DNA of 64,000 nucleotides from Pomphorhynchus laevis (GCA_012934845.2 WNNJ02000234.1:1-64000); one strand, 5' to 3'. Numbered from the stretch's first letter, positions 1 through 11,651 are shown. Numbers and translations are program-made. Notes: a model not told the origin generated them from the sequence alone.

Positions 1-240
1 TTATAATAAATATATAAATATTTATAAGTATTATAAATATTTATTATTTTTATCTTATTATACTTATTATATATAAATACAAATATATCTTACGAATGTA
101 AAGGAAACTTACACAAAATGAAAGATAAAATATTTTTTTATTTTATAGATAATATATATAATTCTTCTGGATATATAATTTAAATTTAAGAATTGCCTAA
201 CCAAAATAATAAACGACAATGCAGATTTATTTGACGTTTC
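1..240. other. AT-rich flank without a gene
   Basis: Very AT-rich sequence made of TATA/TTTA runs. No open frame of useful length and no recognisable element end is visible. Confidence 0.6.
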
Positions 241-356
241 GGGAGCCAAAACGGGCTACGATTAATTTTAAATTCATATGAACTGCTAACAAACTGGACT
301 TCGATCATCAGCTCCATCAGTCTAATGTATCACTCCGAGACGCCCCTAACCACCCA

Positions 357-403
357 GCAGTCATCGTCAGTCGGATGAAGTGGTTAGGGTGCGTTTCCAC
401 TGC
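357..403 (-). ncRNA. Hammerhead-like core in inverted arm (candidate)
   Basis: This is the mirror copy, on the opposite strand, of the motif at 692-738. The inverted arm carries one mismatch in the stem next to the GAAA box, so this copy looks weaker than its partner. Function is inference only. Confidence 0.25.
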
Positions 404-691
404 TTTTGTGATAACTGTAAAGACACCAGCAATTCCTCACGTTACTAAAGAACGTGTGGCTCCTGGACCATAGTTTCAAGCGATTTTTCGCACTACCAAT
501 TTATAAAAAACGTATTCATTTCGAAATCCTGTGAAAAATTCAGTGCCCTCGTAACCAACGGATACGCATTTGTGCATATAACGAATAACTAGAAGGTCCA
601 CACACGTAACAAGCCAGTAAAAACGCTTTATGCACCTGAGTTTTGTTTAGCAACGTGAGGAATTGCTGGAGTCTTTACAGTTATCACAAAA

Positions 692-738
692 GCAGTCGAA
701 ACACACCCTAACCACTTCATCCGACTGACGATGACTGC
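692..738 (+). ncRNA. Hammerhead-like core (candidate)
   Basis: Order on the plus strand: GCAGTC, then GAAA, then about 23 nt, then CTGACGA (fits the CUGANGA box), one T, then GACTGC. GCAGTC and GACTGC are perfectly complementary, so they would form stem II, bulging one base. GAAA precedes CUGANGA, which is the circularly permuted order with stem II open. Stems I and III are short and not convincing by eye. Confidence 0.33.
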
Positions 739-1044
739 TGGGTCGTCTAGAAGTGACATGGTGACTGAAAGTCTTGAATCGAAGTCCAGTCCATCAATCA
801 ACACCATTTAGTATAAATGGCGTATTTCGTAAGAAATCCTGGACCGTTGTTTACTCAGCACATCCGTGCACTACTATTATACCTGCCGTATCCATTTAGG
901 ATCCAACGAGTGCAGCGACAATTCAGCAACAACCTCTGCCTAGTGTTTAAGGATGGTCCGCACAGCAATTCGATCTGGTTAAGAGCGTAAGCCTCAGACA
1001 ATTAAGCAAAGTGTCGGAAACGCCTTTATTCACAATGTCACACA

Positions 1045-1093
1045 GGCAACCGAAACGACCAGTGTGTACCTCATTCTACTGATGAGTGTTGCC
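1045..1093 (+). ncRNA. Hammerhead-like core (candidate)
   Basis: Order: GGCAAC, C, GAAAC, about 21 nt, CTGATGA, GT, GTTGCC. GGCAAC and GTTGCC are exact complements and would close stem II with a bulged T next to a G-C pair at the core. The boxes CTGATGA and GAAA are those of the hammerhead family. The stem sequence differs from that at 692-738 yet stays complementary. Confidence 0.38.
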
Positions 1094-1312
1094 GGGTACT
1101 CATCATTTCGATGATGAAGTGGTCGTCTAGAAGTGACATGGTGACTGAAACTCATGAATCGAAGTCCAGTCTATCAAGCAACACCATTTAGTATAAATGC
1201 CGTATTTCGTAAGAAATCCTGGACCGTTGTTTACTCAGCACATTCGTGCACTACTATTATATATAATATTTGGTAGCACCACCAAGTCAGCAATGAAAGA
1301 AGAACTTCTTTT

Positions 1313-1411
1313 ACGTTTCGCCTCTAGGGCTTCTTCAGAAAAATATTGTAAGTAGTTAGTATAAGTTCCTTGTAGGAACTTATACCTGAAGAAGACATTT
1401 TGTCGAAACGT
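1313..1411. repeat. Nested palindrome with two hammerhead-like boxes in opposite orientation
   Basis: Outer arms ACGTTTCG (1313-1320) and CGAAACGT (1404-1411), middle arms CTTCTTCAG (1330-1338) and CTGAAGAAG (1386-1394), and a perfect inner 11-bp hairpin at 1359-1385 (loop TTGTA). Spacing between outer and middle arms is 9 nt on both sides. Read outward, each side gives CTGAAGA, A, a small hairpin, GAAAC: hairpin GACA/TGTC on the plus strand (1386-1411) and GCC/GGC on the minus strand (1313-1338). From memory, CTGAAGAAG followed by CGAAACG is a pattern also found near ends of Penelope-like elements. Confidence 0.5.
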
Positions 1412-1535
1412 TGTTAAGTACACATTATAAATAATAAAAAACTGTGTCTGTGTCGGTTTCTATTAATTCTTATATATATTGAATTACAATTATTCATTAA
1501 CAGCCTCTGGAGGTCTATTTCAAGACACTATTAAT

Positions 1536-1606
1536 AATCTGTTTAATTATCAGTTAATTAATCCAGAGAATTAATCTGGATTAATTAACTGATAATTAAA
1601 CAGATT
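1536..1606. repeat. Perfect 32-bp inverted repeat
   Basis: Arms 1536-1567 and 1575-1606 are exact reverse complements with a 7-nt loop (GAATTAA). It is AT-rich with TTAATTAA inside the arms. It could be a tiny foldback or MITE remnant, or a replication-generated palindrome. No target duplication was recognised. Confidence 0.8.
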
Positions 1607-2895
1607 ATATATATGTATCCATTTGATTTGTGGATAACTGACACTGGCCCGGATCATCCATTGAATGATACATGAGTAATAAAATTGTCGTAAGTAGAAA
1701 AAACAGGAAATGAAGACCAAGAGCAATTTCTTGTAAAGCTTTCGGGCTAACTGCCATTCTTCAGTACATTGTATGTATATAATATCTCAAACTTTTTTAG
1801 GTTTGTATATTATATATATAATTTGTTGAATATTTTTATACAACAAATATAATAATATATTTGATAATAATATAATTTGTTGTATATATTTATTATATAT
1901 ATTATTAAACTTTTATAAACAAAGTTTTATATATAAACTTTTATATTTTTAAGCTATATATAAACTTTTTTCTTTTTTACGTATTCTCGGTTGTAACCTA
2001 CGTCCTTTTAATTTTTTGTCTTTCATATATAAACGTGATATATTATATATCGCTAACACACTTAACACATTATAATGTGCCAGCGTAAACCACTGTGCCG
2101 CGATATGATTATATGTCTCGATATGATTATTTGTATGTCAAGAAGAGAAATTGTATAAAAGTTGTAAACGGTAGTAAAAAATAATATTTATTTTAGCGAT
2201 TGGTGTGCCGCAAAATTTTATTATCTCAATTGTGAGCCGCCATTTAAAAATGGTTGACAACCACATGTTATATTGTGGTTAACTATTCATTTGATCTAAT
2301 GCTCATCTACATTAAGGCAATAGGTAATAATCAGTGCACTTTGCATTTTAAAGGGCAAAATCAATAAATATTTTTGGCAGTATAAGGCCACATATGGTAG
2401 AAAAGAAGTGACAGAAAAAAATTGAAATGTCATCCGAGTCTTAAATACGGTTTTTATCTCAATAATGGAATTGAACCTCTGCATTATCTGTTATTACTGA
2501 TCAATAATAACTTGTAAGTAAAACAAATCAGATCTGCTAACTGAGGCCACATTTTTTATCTATAGATCAAAAGTAGCAATAATTAGAAATAAATAATTAT
2601 AGAAGATTTTGTACAATGAATATTAATCACTCATTTATATAAATTTTATAGCTCTTAAATAAGAGCTATCAGCTCAATTATAGAATTAAAATCTCTATAA
2701 ATGAAAATGTTATCAAAATTATATTTTGAAGTTAACAAAAATGGCCAAACATTGCTATTTTCGAACAAAAATAGCAAATTGTAATAGCAAATTATAATTT
2801 TGAAATTTTAAACGGTAATAAGCATGCATATTAATGTAATCGTTTACCATTGCGTACACATGTATAAGATGCAATTGAGCAATTAACAATTTTAA
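1607..2895. other. AT-rich intergenic stretch, nothing recognised
   Basis: Low-complexity A/T sequence with one small spurious frame at 2296-2484. No motif, element end or splice-like exon was identified. Confidence 0.6.
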
Positions 2896-2897
2896 AA

Positions 2898-3015
2898 AAC
2901 CCCGGGTTGTTCAGTCGGAAGGCGGCGTGTTGGATCGGTTGGGGAGCTCAGATCCCTCTGGATTTGAGGCCGTAAAAGTGGGAATAATAAGAAGACCAGT
3001 GCAAATTGCAGTCTG
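2898..3015 (+). mobile_element. Possible tRNA-derived SINE head
   Basis: A GC-rich island in AT-rich DNA. TTGTTCAGTCGGAAGGC resembles a tRNA A box, and AGCTCAGATCCC about 35 nt later resembles a B box (GGTTCGAATCC type). The RNA would not fold as a good cloverleaf, so a tRNA gene is unlikely. Assigned only on the two boxes and spacing. Confidence 0.3.
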
Positions 3016-3502
3016 TTGGTTGATTTGTCGTACTTACTGTTTTGTTAATTATGTTTATTTGATCGATTGTATTTTTAAATAAAACCCTTATTTATTTAGT
3101 TTTAAAAACGTGTATGTTTCATTAACTTGAAAAGTGAAATAATTCGACTTTTGAAATCAGTGGCATGGGAATTACGAAGTTTGTAAAAGTTATACGGATC
3201 AAAAAATTCTTAAAATTTGTTGCCTAATGAGATACAATACATGCATTGTTTGTTAACAAAAATGGTCGAAAATGTTTTTTACAACATCATTTTTATGAAA
3301 CAGTTAAAATTTGATTATTTCAAATTTTGCTACTTAACATGATAAACGCTACCGCGAAGCATGAAGTTCGTAAATAAAGTGACAGCACAAATAAGTAATT
3401 TTCAAAAATAGAAAATAAACGCTACTACATCAACATTTTTTACTATTAAGAAGACTCTTGAAATTGTTATTAACAAGAGACTAAATCGATTATATCAGAA
3501 AT
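3016..3502. other. OSCP 3' flank
   Basis: AT-rich sequence between the SINE-like patch and the OSCP stop codon; it should include the 3' UTR of the minus-strand gene. No other gene seen. Confidence 0.5.
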
Positions 3503-4129
3503 TCATTGATCTTCTAATGCTTTTCGATATTCCTCTAGTTGAGATGCAAACGATAAGTCAACGTATTTATCACCAATTTCGATTTTGCAGCCTCCAATGA
3601 TACTAGGGACGATTTTGAACTGAGCCTTCAAATGTTGATCATGTTTGATAAAAGATTTTATCGTATTAAGTAAGTCATTCTGCTGAGCAGTCGTTATTGG
3701 ATTGGCAACCGTTACAACACAGTTAACTTCACCGCTTAAAATACCACGAATTGAATCTAATTCAGACAATATGCGATGTAGCAATTTTTCTCTTTTATTC
3801 GTCATTATAAGTTTAATGCTTTGTGTCATAATAGGAGACATATTGAGCTCTTTGCTAATCTGTTCTACAAGTTCTAACTTTTGGACTCTATCAACTAGGG
3901 GACTCAACAGAACTTCTTTTAATTTCTTATTTCTTTCAAGCAGAGAAAGCATGTTGGCTGATTCCGAACAAACCTTATTACTTTGATTTTTTTCAATCGA
4001 AGCTGAATATATAGCTTGAACATATCGGCCAGATAAACCAGAGACAGTATTCGGCAACGATCTAACACTCTTTGTGGTAAGGCATCGGAAAAAGCTGGAA
4101 GAAAGCATTGCATTGGAAATATGTGACAT
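3503..4129 (-). CDS. ATP5PO: ATP synthase subunit O (OSCP), mitochondrial
   Basis: 208-residue protein, close to the usual metazoan OSCP length of about 210. It is the peripheral-stalk subunit that ties the stator to the top of F1 in mitochondrial ATP synthase. Residues 1-30 are rich in Ser/Thr/Arg/Leu with no acidic residue, as in a mitochondrial presequence. The mature part starts near SGLSGRYVQAIYSAS, matching the family's GxxGRYAxALYSAA. The C-terminal block PSIIGGCKIEIGDKYVDLS matches the hallmark PSILGGxxVxIGxKYVDxS. The frame is unbroken and apparently intronless in the coding part. The start at 4129 is supported by a splice acceptor directly before the ATG. It stands alone among retroelements; no operon partner is visible. 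Identity is firm; the symbol follows vertebrate naming. Confidence 0.95.
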   Translation of the reverse strand: MSHISNAMLSSSFFRCLTTKSVRSLPNTVSGLSGRYVQAIYSASIEKNQSNKVCSESANMLSLLERNKKLKEVLLSPLVDRVQKLELVEQISKELNMSPIMTQSIKLIMTNKREKLLHRILSELDSIRGILSGEVNCVVTVANPITTAQQNDLLNTIKSFIKHDQHLKAQFKIVPSIIGGCKIEIGDKYVDLSFASQLEEYRKALEDQ

Positions 4130-4146
4130 CTGAAATATAAAATAAA
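4130..4146 (-). promoter_or_regulatory. 3' splice acceptor abutting the OSCP start codon
   Basis: Read on the minus strand, TTTATTTTATATTTCAG runs straight into the ATG. This is a textbook acceptor. It implies either a 5' UTR intron or spliced-leader trans-splicing. No upstream exon can be identified, so which of the two applies is open. Confidence 0.6.
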
Positions 4147-5027
4147 TTATAGATTACAAATAATAACGACTAATTGTAATTATTCAATACTAATTATTGG
4201 ATGTGTTCTGGTGTGGATTGTTACTAAAATGTGTATTATTGATATTTGCAAAAATATCAATAATATTTATCAAAATCTATCAATAATATCAAAATTAGTA
4301 GAAAATAAAGTTTTGCATTTTGCCCGCAAAACAATACCGCGTTTAAAGCTTACCCTATATACATATAAGGACTTCATAGAGTTTCAGCGGATCCACATCA
4401 ACACAGATTATAAACAGTGGTTTAGTTCAGAACCGCTTATCGTTATTTTAAAAAAAATTTGGAATACATTCTGATGATATCGATTTGTACAAATAATCTT
4501 TGTCGCAATATGACAAATGACTGGGAAAACAATCAGAGATATATATGGTCGCATTGTAAAATCATTATATACAGCCTGAATCGGGAAAATTATACGCAGA
4601 AGTGACTATATGCTGATTAGTTTCCTCCCAGTTTAAGGTGTAGAGTGTCATCACAAACAAAGGAAAATCTTACGATTTTCCTTATAAATCTTATTAATCT
4701 TATGATTAATTCTACGATTGAAAAGGCATTCGCCAATCTGAACAGTTTTCCCTGTCCCGAGCTGCATTGAACTTCATCTTAAGTTATCGCGTCCCAATTT
4801 TTTAAAAGAATTAAAAAAATAGCGATTACAAAGGTTGATTAACAAGAGGAAAACAATACTCGTAAAATGAGTTTTCAAGAATCGATTTATCATAATTTTG
4901 CATACTGCAAAATTATGATAATTTTTTAATGGGACAATTATTTATTACAAGAAAGAAAGAAAAGAAATCAATCAGCGTAAAAAAACAATCTGTCACGCAG
5001 GGCTAGACTCAATTAGATAAGACATAG
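4147..5027. other. AT-rich region upstream of OSCP
   Basis: Probable promoter or 5' intron side of OSCP. One 87-codon frame lies at 4211-4474 on the plus strand; it is Ile/Lys/Asn-rich, resembles nothing I recognise and is probably chance in AT-rich DNA. No other structure seen. Confidence 0.5.
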
Positions 5028-7470
5028 TCATTGTACGATGGCAAGCGGACTTGATGAAATTCCTTCCTGGCGACGAAAGGCAGATCTTGATCCTCTAATG
5101 CATCTTGATACCATTCTTGCAAGACGGATGCCTATTATTGAACGCAATGTTGGAATAACGTCTGAATATCTTGTCTCTTTTCTCTCTGACTTAAGTCTTG
5201 CAATCCGTTTTAGGAGACTCTCAGGTTGTTTGCAAGCGCCACCAGAGTTTGATAGTATGGCAGGAATGAAGGATGCCCGTTCGACTTCTGTGACTCGTTC
5301 AAGATATTTACTTTTTTACGACATTCGTGATATTCAAAACATGACTCAGGATTCCTTGAATAGTTGGACGGAGCGAACGCATTAAAAATGCGTTCTCTGT
5401 GACTTGTTCAAGATATTTACTTTCTTTACGACATTGGTGATATTCAAAACATGACTCAGGATTCCTTGAATAGTTGGACGGAGCGAACGCATTAAAAATG
5501 CAGGCATCAATTAAAGTGCGCTCTGTCCGATCATCAAAAAGTCCATTGCATGAAATATCTAGTCGTGCCTCTTCGTCAATAGTCGTTGTATGCCTCTCAA
5601 ATGTGACATCCGGGGGAACAGGTATAAGTATTGCTTCGATCCGCACGCATGATCATATCACGGTAAGCGTATTAGCTAAGAGATCACGAACCATAGCGTG
5701 TCGCATTGACGGAAGTCCACCAAGAGGACACGAGAGCGAGTGTACAAGCGAATTTCTCATGCCGCATCGGCAGTACACATGGACGTTTTTTGGAAGCAAT
5801 CCATATCTTGCAGCCATTCCGTCGCGAAATTCATTGTTGCTTAGCCTAGTATGTTTGTCGTGCAACGGATATACCGATAGCCATGATGACGCACCACTCA
5901 TTGATGCGTGTTCTATTGATTTTCGCATTAACTGGCTGCAATCTTCAAGAATGCTGATCCTACCTGCCTTTCGAGTTAATTCATTTCTATTACGAATTTC
6001 TTTGATTATCGCATCATGCTTCTGATTAAGTTCATATCCGCTGTATCCCTCAAGACAAGGACCTCAGACTGAAATTGACGATTCATATTCCGATTTTATC
6101 AACGTTGATGGGTCGCGAATGCTAACACCACCATCCTTGTAACCGAGACAAAGGGTTTTCCACATAAGTTGATCTTCAGAAAAGTCGAAGTTGATAGTTT
6201 GGAAATCGTTGATTTGACAGATTCACATAACGGTACAATCCATAGATCATAACAGGCGCATGTCCTCAATAGGTGCGACCATTTGTGTTGTAGCGATCTA
6301 ATAAACGCAGTATACGCGACCTGAACATCAACGCTACCCATTTCAGCAAGACGATATATCGATTCGGTTAATGTAAACACAAAAGATGTGACAAACTGTT
6401 CAACGTATGCATCATTACCAATAGGAGAACCCAGGACTTTCATACAATTTTCGACGATAGGAATATCTATGTCGTTGAACTCTGCTTGAAATGATGAAGT
6501 TTCGTTTTCATTCGAATACACATTACATTTTGCGGGGTTGATGTAGAAACCATATTTCGGACCCAGTTCCAATAGATGCATGAACGCTGCCTTAACCTAA
6601 CTCGAAGGTCCAACCATGTTACCATCATCAGCATACCATAATTGATGGACGCCAGAAAAATTTTCTTTAAGCCGGCGTAATATGGGTATAGTTGCGGCAG
6701 CAAACGCAGCCATCGAAAATACATCCCCCTGTGTGAATCCCTCTGACGACCAGATATATTCATTTCCTGTAGCTAGTAAAGTCGGCTCATTGTAGAGGTT
6801 TGACAATACAACCGATAACGCAGGGCATACGAATTTCATGTTATACAATGCAACCTTCCTGTTTATTCGATTAAAGGCATTGTCAGCATCAATTGTTAGA
6901 AGTACGCTACCCCTTTCCATTGAGAGTACCTTTCGCAAAGCATGGATAACACATTCTGTTCCGGCCCGCTGTGATGAACAAAATTGGGTGGATCCACAGA
7001 CGTGTTGAAGCTGAGGCTGAGCGATCTTGAGTATGGCCTTCGATATAATTCTTCGGGATACATCGCCAATAACTATTGGACGAATACCGTGACTTTTGCT
7101 TAGTGGAATTAATCTGCTTGTGGTGAATGCTACCATCGATGTTTTGGATACTTTACTTGTTGACAGATGCTTAGCAAATAGGGTCAATGCCTCAGCTAGG
7201 TTCTGCGACTCGAACCCAAAATTAGTCAGCATCGCGATCAAATCCCTTGAATCTAGGCCAGATGGCCCAGCACCACCATTCATCCCACGTGCGCACGCGA
7301 TAATTGACTCAGCATCTATCGATTCAAACGCGATCGGATGAAACGTTGTATCTTGATTCAAGGGTGAACGAAGAATCGCATCATCGCATAACATCGCTGG
7401 CTCTGGGTGTTTGTCAATCAGCAGTTGTCTAACTGTTTTATCGTCTACTACATCATCGAGATGCAAAATA
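5028..7470 (-). mobile_element. RLE-type LINE, decayed 5'-truncated copy
   Basis: Minus-strand non-LTR retrotransposon. Frames in order: 7466-6597 gives the reverse transcriptase up to WYADD (fingers motif GAGPSGLD, then IRPIVIGDV, GFTQGD); 6581-6099 gives the thumb; 5928-5653 holds a CRCG-x-HSLSC zinc-binding motif followed by RHAMVRD, typical of the restriction-like endonuclease; 5646-5308 holds EARLDISCNG; the C-terminus runs to a stop at 5028-5030. The same domain order is seen at 40642-42990, but the two copies differ at many residues, so they are different subfamilies. Frameshifts separate the blocks and the 5' end is lost at an AAT microsatellite near 7470. Confidence 0.88.
5286..5503. 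repeat. About 109-bp tandem duplication inside the RLE LINE
   Basis: The segment around 5286-5391 is repeated at 5395-5503 with a few changes (offset 109-110 bp). It duplicates the C-terminal coding part of the minus-strand element after insertion, because the 40642-42990 copy has no such repeat. Confidence 0.85.
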
Positions 7471-8072
7471 ATGATAATAATATAAATAAAAATAATAATA
7501 TAATAATATAAAAGGTATTTACAAAATATGTAACCGTCCTACAAAATGGCATAGTGCTTTACAAAATTGTTAACAAATTTGTTCAATGTTAAGATATTAA
7601 TCATTACAAGTTACCATTTTCGTTTTACATTTTAGCACTTAATAATTTATTGGTAAAATCAAACAATTCAATCAAATAGAAAGAAAATTGGAATCGCAAA
7701 ACTGGGAACACATTTTGGATTTTTTTTGGAAAATTCAAATATACGATCAAAATTCTACGAAAATAAAAATCTTAATGGATATTTTAATTGCAAAGGCATG
7801 AGCTGTGTATTTGCTAATCATTGGAATAACACAAATCACCCTAAAATAAAAGATTTCATATAAATAACTTAAGCATTTAAGAATAAATGACAAAAATTTG
7901 TTTAAAAGTATGGAACTAAGAAAACAAGAGAATATAAAGTCTGTATAACAGTCATCTAAAAGACATGATTTATTAGCTTGGGGTGAGTACCAAAAAATAG
8001 TTATTTGAAAAATAGAAAATTTAAAAAGGCTGCAATTTACATTTGACGATTAAGCTATAAATAAATATTTCG
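7471..8072. other. AT-rich spacer with AAT microsatellite
   Basis: Starts with an (AAT)n tract (about 7467-7510), then AT-rich unique-looking sequence. No coding signal seen. Confidence 0.55.
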
Positions 8073-11000
8073 TTAAAAAAAATTTATTTAAACGTGGCAA
8101 ATGCGTGCCAGCGCACGCTTACATGACCATAACAAAACAAAAATGTAAATCATGTGTCGAGCAGATGTAAACGGAGGAGGTGTTTGAATATCATAAAGGA
8201 GGGAGAGCGGCGAACGTCGATAGGGATTTGACTCCAGGCGAGTGGGGCGGCGACGAGGAAGGATTGGAGACCGTAGTAGTTGGAGTAATTGGAAACGTGG
8301 AGTAAGAGGGTGTGACAGGAACGCAGCGATAGCGAGGTGTGGCGAGTGTTGTCTAAGAAAGGAAGGTTGATGAACGATGCGGAGCTGACCGCGATGAGAC
8401 GAAAAGTTACTAGAAGAAAGCGGAGTTTGATGCGGATGTGGATGGTGGGCCAGGAGAGTTGGGCAAGATAAGTGAATGTGTCTTCGAAACGACGGAGACG
8501 AAAGAGCACTTCGATTTCAGGGAAGAGAAACGATGAAGGAAGAGACATACAAAAACGTAAGTTGATAGGGAGCAATAAAGGAGGATATCAAGGAGAATTA
8601 AGTTAGACGAGCGGACCTTGTCACGGACGAAGGGTTTAAGGGGAAGGTGGTTATCGAAATGGAAGACTAAGAAAGTGAGATTGTGGACTATGGGGATGAT
8701 CGATGAGGCAAAAGATAGAGTAGGAGGATATATGTTTAGTTTACGGGGGAGGATTCCCATTATTTTGGACTTGTCAGGGTTAGAACGAGAGGGATATTGG
8801 AGAGACGTTTGTAGATAGAAAACATACAGTTGGAGACAGAAATGCCGATATCGTGTATGCGATGTGCGGGTGCATGATCATAGATGAGGATGTCATCGGC
8901 GTATTGCATGATGTTAAAGGAGTAAGGTTTGATAAACGGAGAAAGATCGCCAAGCAGAAGAGAGAAAATCAGGGGACCTAGGACTGAACCTTGTGGGACC
9001 CCGCAAAAAATAGGGATGGGATGAGAGGATGATGAATTAGAACAGACGCGAAAGGAACGGTCGGATAGATATGAGGCAAACTATGCCACGGATGAGGAAA
9101 AAAGCCGACATCATAATAAGGCGAGAAAGGAGGATGGAGTGGTCGACAATGTCGAAGGCGGAGGAGAGGTTTAGGGGGATGAGAACACTATATAGAGCTT
9201 TGTCTCGAGAAATGAGTAAGTCGTTGTAAACTTTCATGTATACGATTTCTGTGGAGTGATTAGAGCTGAAAGCGTATTGGAAAGGAGGGTACATATTAGA
9301 TGAGGAGAGATAAGCGTTGATCTGTATTAAGATGAGGCGTTCTAAGAGCCTATAAAGAGTAGGGATTAGTGAAATGGGGCGATAGCTAGAAGAAAGGGAG
9401 GGTTCGAGCGATTGTTTCTTAAGTAGGGGAAGAACGATTGCGGATTTCCAGTGTGAAGGGAAGATACAACTGCGGATGGACGAGTTAAACAAGGTTGTGA
9501 GAAAAAGGGATATCGATGAGCATATGGATTTAAGTATGTGGATGATAAGGGAATCGGTAGGTGAGGTTTTGTTGGGCAAGGACATGAGGACAGATGAAAC
9601 TTCGGTAGTGAGACAGGGATAATATGCAAGAGTTCCGGGAGGATGATGCTAGGCGGGGTAGAGTGAGATAGGATGTAGATCGGGGCGTGAGAGAGCAACT
9701 TGGATACTTTGGTCTGGAGAAATGACGAATAATCATGGGGATTGATGTCGCGAGGCGAAGAGGAGCGAGCATGGATTGAGTTAAAAGTATACCAGAGATT
9801 CTTAGAGTTTAATGAAGTGATGATTTTATGCCGCCAGAAGGAGTTGCATTTGGTACGTACTAGGTTGAGATGAAACCGATAAGAGCAAGATAGGAATCAC
9901 GGAAAGACGGAGTGATTGAGCGGAAATCATGTCTGAGAGAGCGGTGATAGACTCGAAAAGCATGACGGAGTCGACTCTTTGAGAGTAGGCATTGGATGTC
10001 AAACCATGGGGCACGGTGCAAGCGACGGTGTGGGTGAGGCTTGAAGGGCAAGAGAAGATCGAGAATGGATGTGAGTTCAGAGTCGAAAAGAAAGGCGAGA
10101 TCGTGAGGAGTTGAATATGTTATTATGGGATAGGATAGAGACGATTTGAGTAAAGTAGAGCGGAGAAGGGAGAGGTCAAGATTTCTCTAAGGGCGACGAA
10201 GGATTGTAGGTGTGTGAAGAGCGGTGTGGTTGTGAGTGAGATCAAGGGTGACGAGAAAGTGATCGGATAGGCCAGGATCCAAAATGTACAGTGAGGTGTA
10301 GGCAGCAAAATGATCGGGGACAGCGATGATATCGAGTGCTCTACCAAGGATATGTGTGTGGACAGTGGAGATGGGTTTGTAGTTATAGTTGGATAGAATG
10401 TTGATGAACTAGATGGACTCGGTGGAAGAGGGGCGGTCGAGGCGGATGTTGAAGTCGCCAAAAACGATTGAATGGATTGAGGACAAAGAACAGTGAGACA
10501 GAAGGTCAAAGAGTTCGGTAAAAAATAAGGATGTAGGAGCTGATGAACCAGGACGGTATACAATGGCGAGATCTAGAGTGATCGGGTTAGAAGAACGACA
10601 AGTGAGCAGTTCAAAAGAGCAAGGACTGAAAGGGGAAGTGATTTTGCGAAGAGACGCGGGGTGACGGGCGAATGCGACAATGCCGCCATGATTAGAGAAT
10701 TTAGAAAGGGATTTGCTAAGGGGTCGAGCGGATTCGACTGGTGAGCAGCCGGCAGAGAGCAAACGGCGGATGGAGAGGTCGTCAGAATCGGAGTGCCAGG
10801 ATTCGGTGAGGCAGCAGAGATCGATGGATTGCTTAGTGAATAAGTTGAGGATGAGATCGGATTTATTGAGAATAGATCTAGTGTTGAGGAGGCCGAGGCG
10901 GAAACCGTGTGTGGTGGTGATAGGGGCTAGTGGAGAAGACACATAGGGGAGATGGAGCGCCATCGAATTTTTGGGCGGGTGCGGACAACTTGAAAATTTC

Positions 11001-11440
11001 CGTCGATATTTCGGATGGAGAGAGATGTTTCGCCGTTTTCCTCGCGACGGCGTTTTTCGATGCGGGCAGATGAGAGTTGAGCGATTTCGGAGGGGGTGCG
11101 ATCGGGGAAAATGCGAATGGCTGAAGAGGACATGAGTTTGAATCGTTGGGAGAGTACATAAGATGCTTGAGAGCAATGCTTGAAAACAATTGTTAGAAGA
11201 GGTAGCTGGGAAGGATTAGATTGAGAAGATTTATTTAGCCGGATGAATGCGACAGGAGAGATGTTGTTAAAAAAAGATGGTTTATCCGCAGGAACAAGAG
11301 ACGAGAGGATGGATCTGAATGCGGAAACATCGTGGTCGAGACGTGCTTGTGGAGATAAAGAGGTGGAAGGAGTGATATTAGTGACGATGACGCAACGATC
11401 GCGAGAAGGGAAGCGTTTCCGTAAAGAAGGACGAGTAAAA
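8073..11440 (-). mobile_element. L2-type LINE, copy a
   Basis: Long minus-strand copy. ORF1 tail at about 11440-11190 (RRM-like, shared with the other copies). The APE endonuclease lies around 11176-10409 with LGLLNTRSILNKSD and FGDFNIRLDRPSS. RT follows at 9585-9037 with SSYRPISLIPTLYRLLERLI and the STE-x-VYMKVYNDLL block, whose DLSAAFDIVDH motif has degenerated to NLSSAFDIVDH. The C-terminal part at 8760-8150 has the LSWPTIHIRIKLRF block usual at L2/CR1 ends. The 3' end near 8073-8120 has a hairpin (GCGTGC, 4 nt, GCACGC) and a short A/T tail. Several frameshifts separate the blocks, so it is inactive. The same family occurs at 47728-50370 and 52790-56285. Confidence 0.88.
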
Positions 11441-11650
11441 AGTGCATTATGAACAAAAAGTGTAATTCATGATTTCCAATTCCATCCATCCTAACTACTA
11501 ACGGCAACATTGAAACAGCCGTTTTCGTTTCGCCCTGTTTCCGCCACATATTGGTACAGTCAATGAATATTTTCTATTTTTATTTGAAAAATATTTCATT
11601 TTTTAAATAAAAATGATATTTCATTTTTATTTAAAATATATCTAATAATC
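11441..11650. other. Junction spacer
   Basis: Between the truncated L2 5' end and the SINE-like patch; AT-rich with no recognised content. Confidence 0.45.
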
Positions 11651-11651
11651 C

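Larger units (their letters stand above)
241..1290. repeat. Composite dispersed repeat with inverted and direct arms
   Basis: A non-coding repeat block. Arms 353-443 and 652-742 are inverted copies of each other over 91 bp with about three mismatches. Segments 741-881 and 1121-1261 are direct copies, 380 bp apart and nearly identical. The part at about 885-1110 recurs at 14660-14880, so this is a dispersed family and not a local accident. Three stretches have hammerhead-like cores (listed separately). The direct copies 380 bp apart could be pseudo-LTRs or tandem monomers of a small non-autonomous element; Penelope-like elements and retrozymes have such layouts, but no protein here confirms either. 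Confidence 0.7.

Noticed and set aside
2898-3015. True tRNA gene
   Set aside because: A and B box-like words exist, but acceptor and anticodon arms do not pair; at best a SINE head.
4211-4474. Small gene upstream of OSCP
   Set aside because: 87 codons of AT-biased residues with no recognisable motif; chance frames of this size are common in AT-rich DNA.
5038-6025. Plus-strand open frames of 115 and 183 codons
   Set aside because: They are antisense to the RLE-type LINE on the minus strand, whose residues match the 40642-42990 copy; the plus frames have no similarity to anything.
10713-10946. Plus-strand 77-codon frame
   Set aside because: Antisense of the L2 endonuclease.
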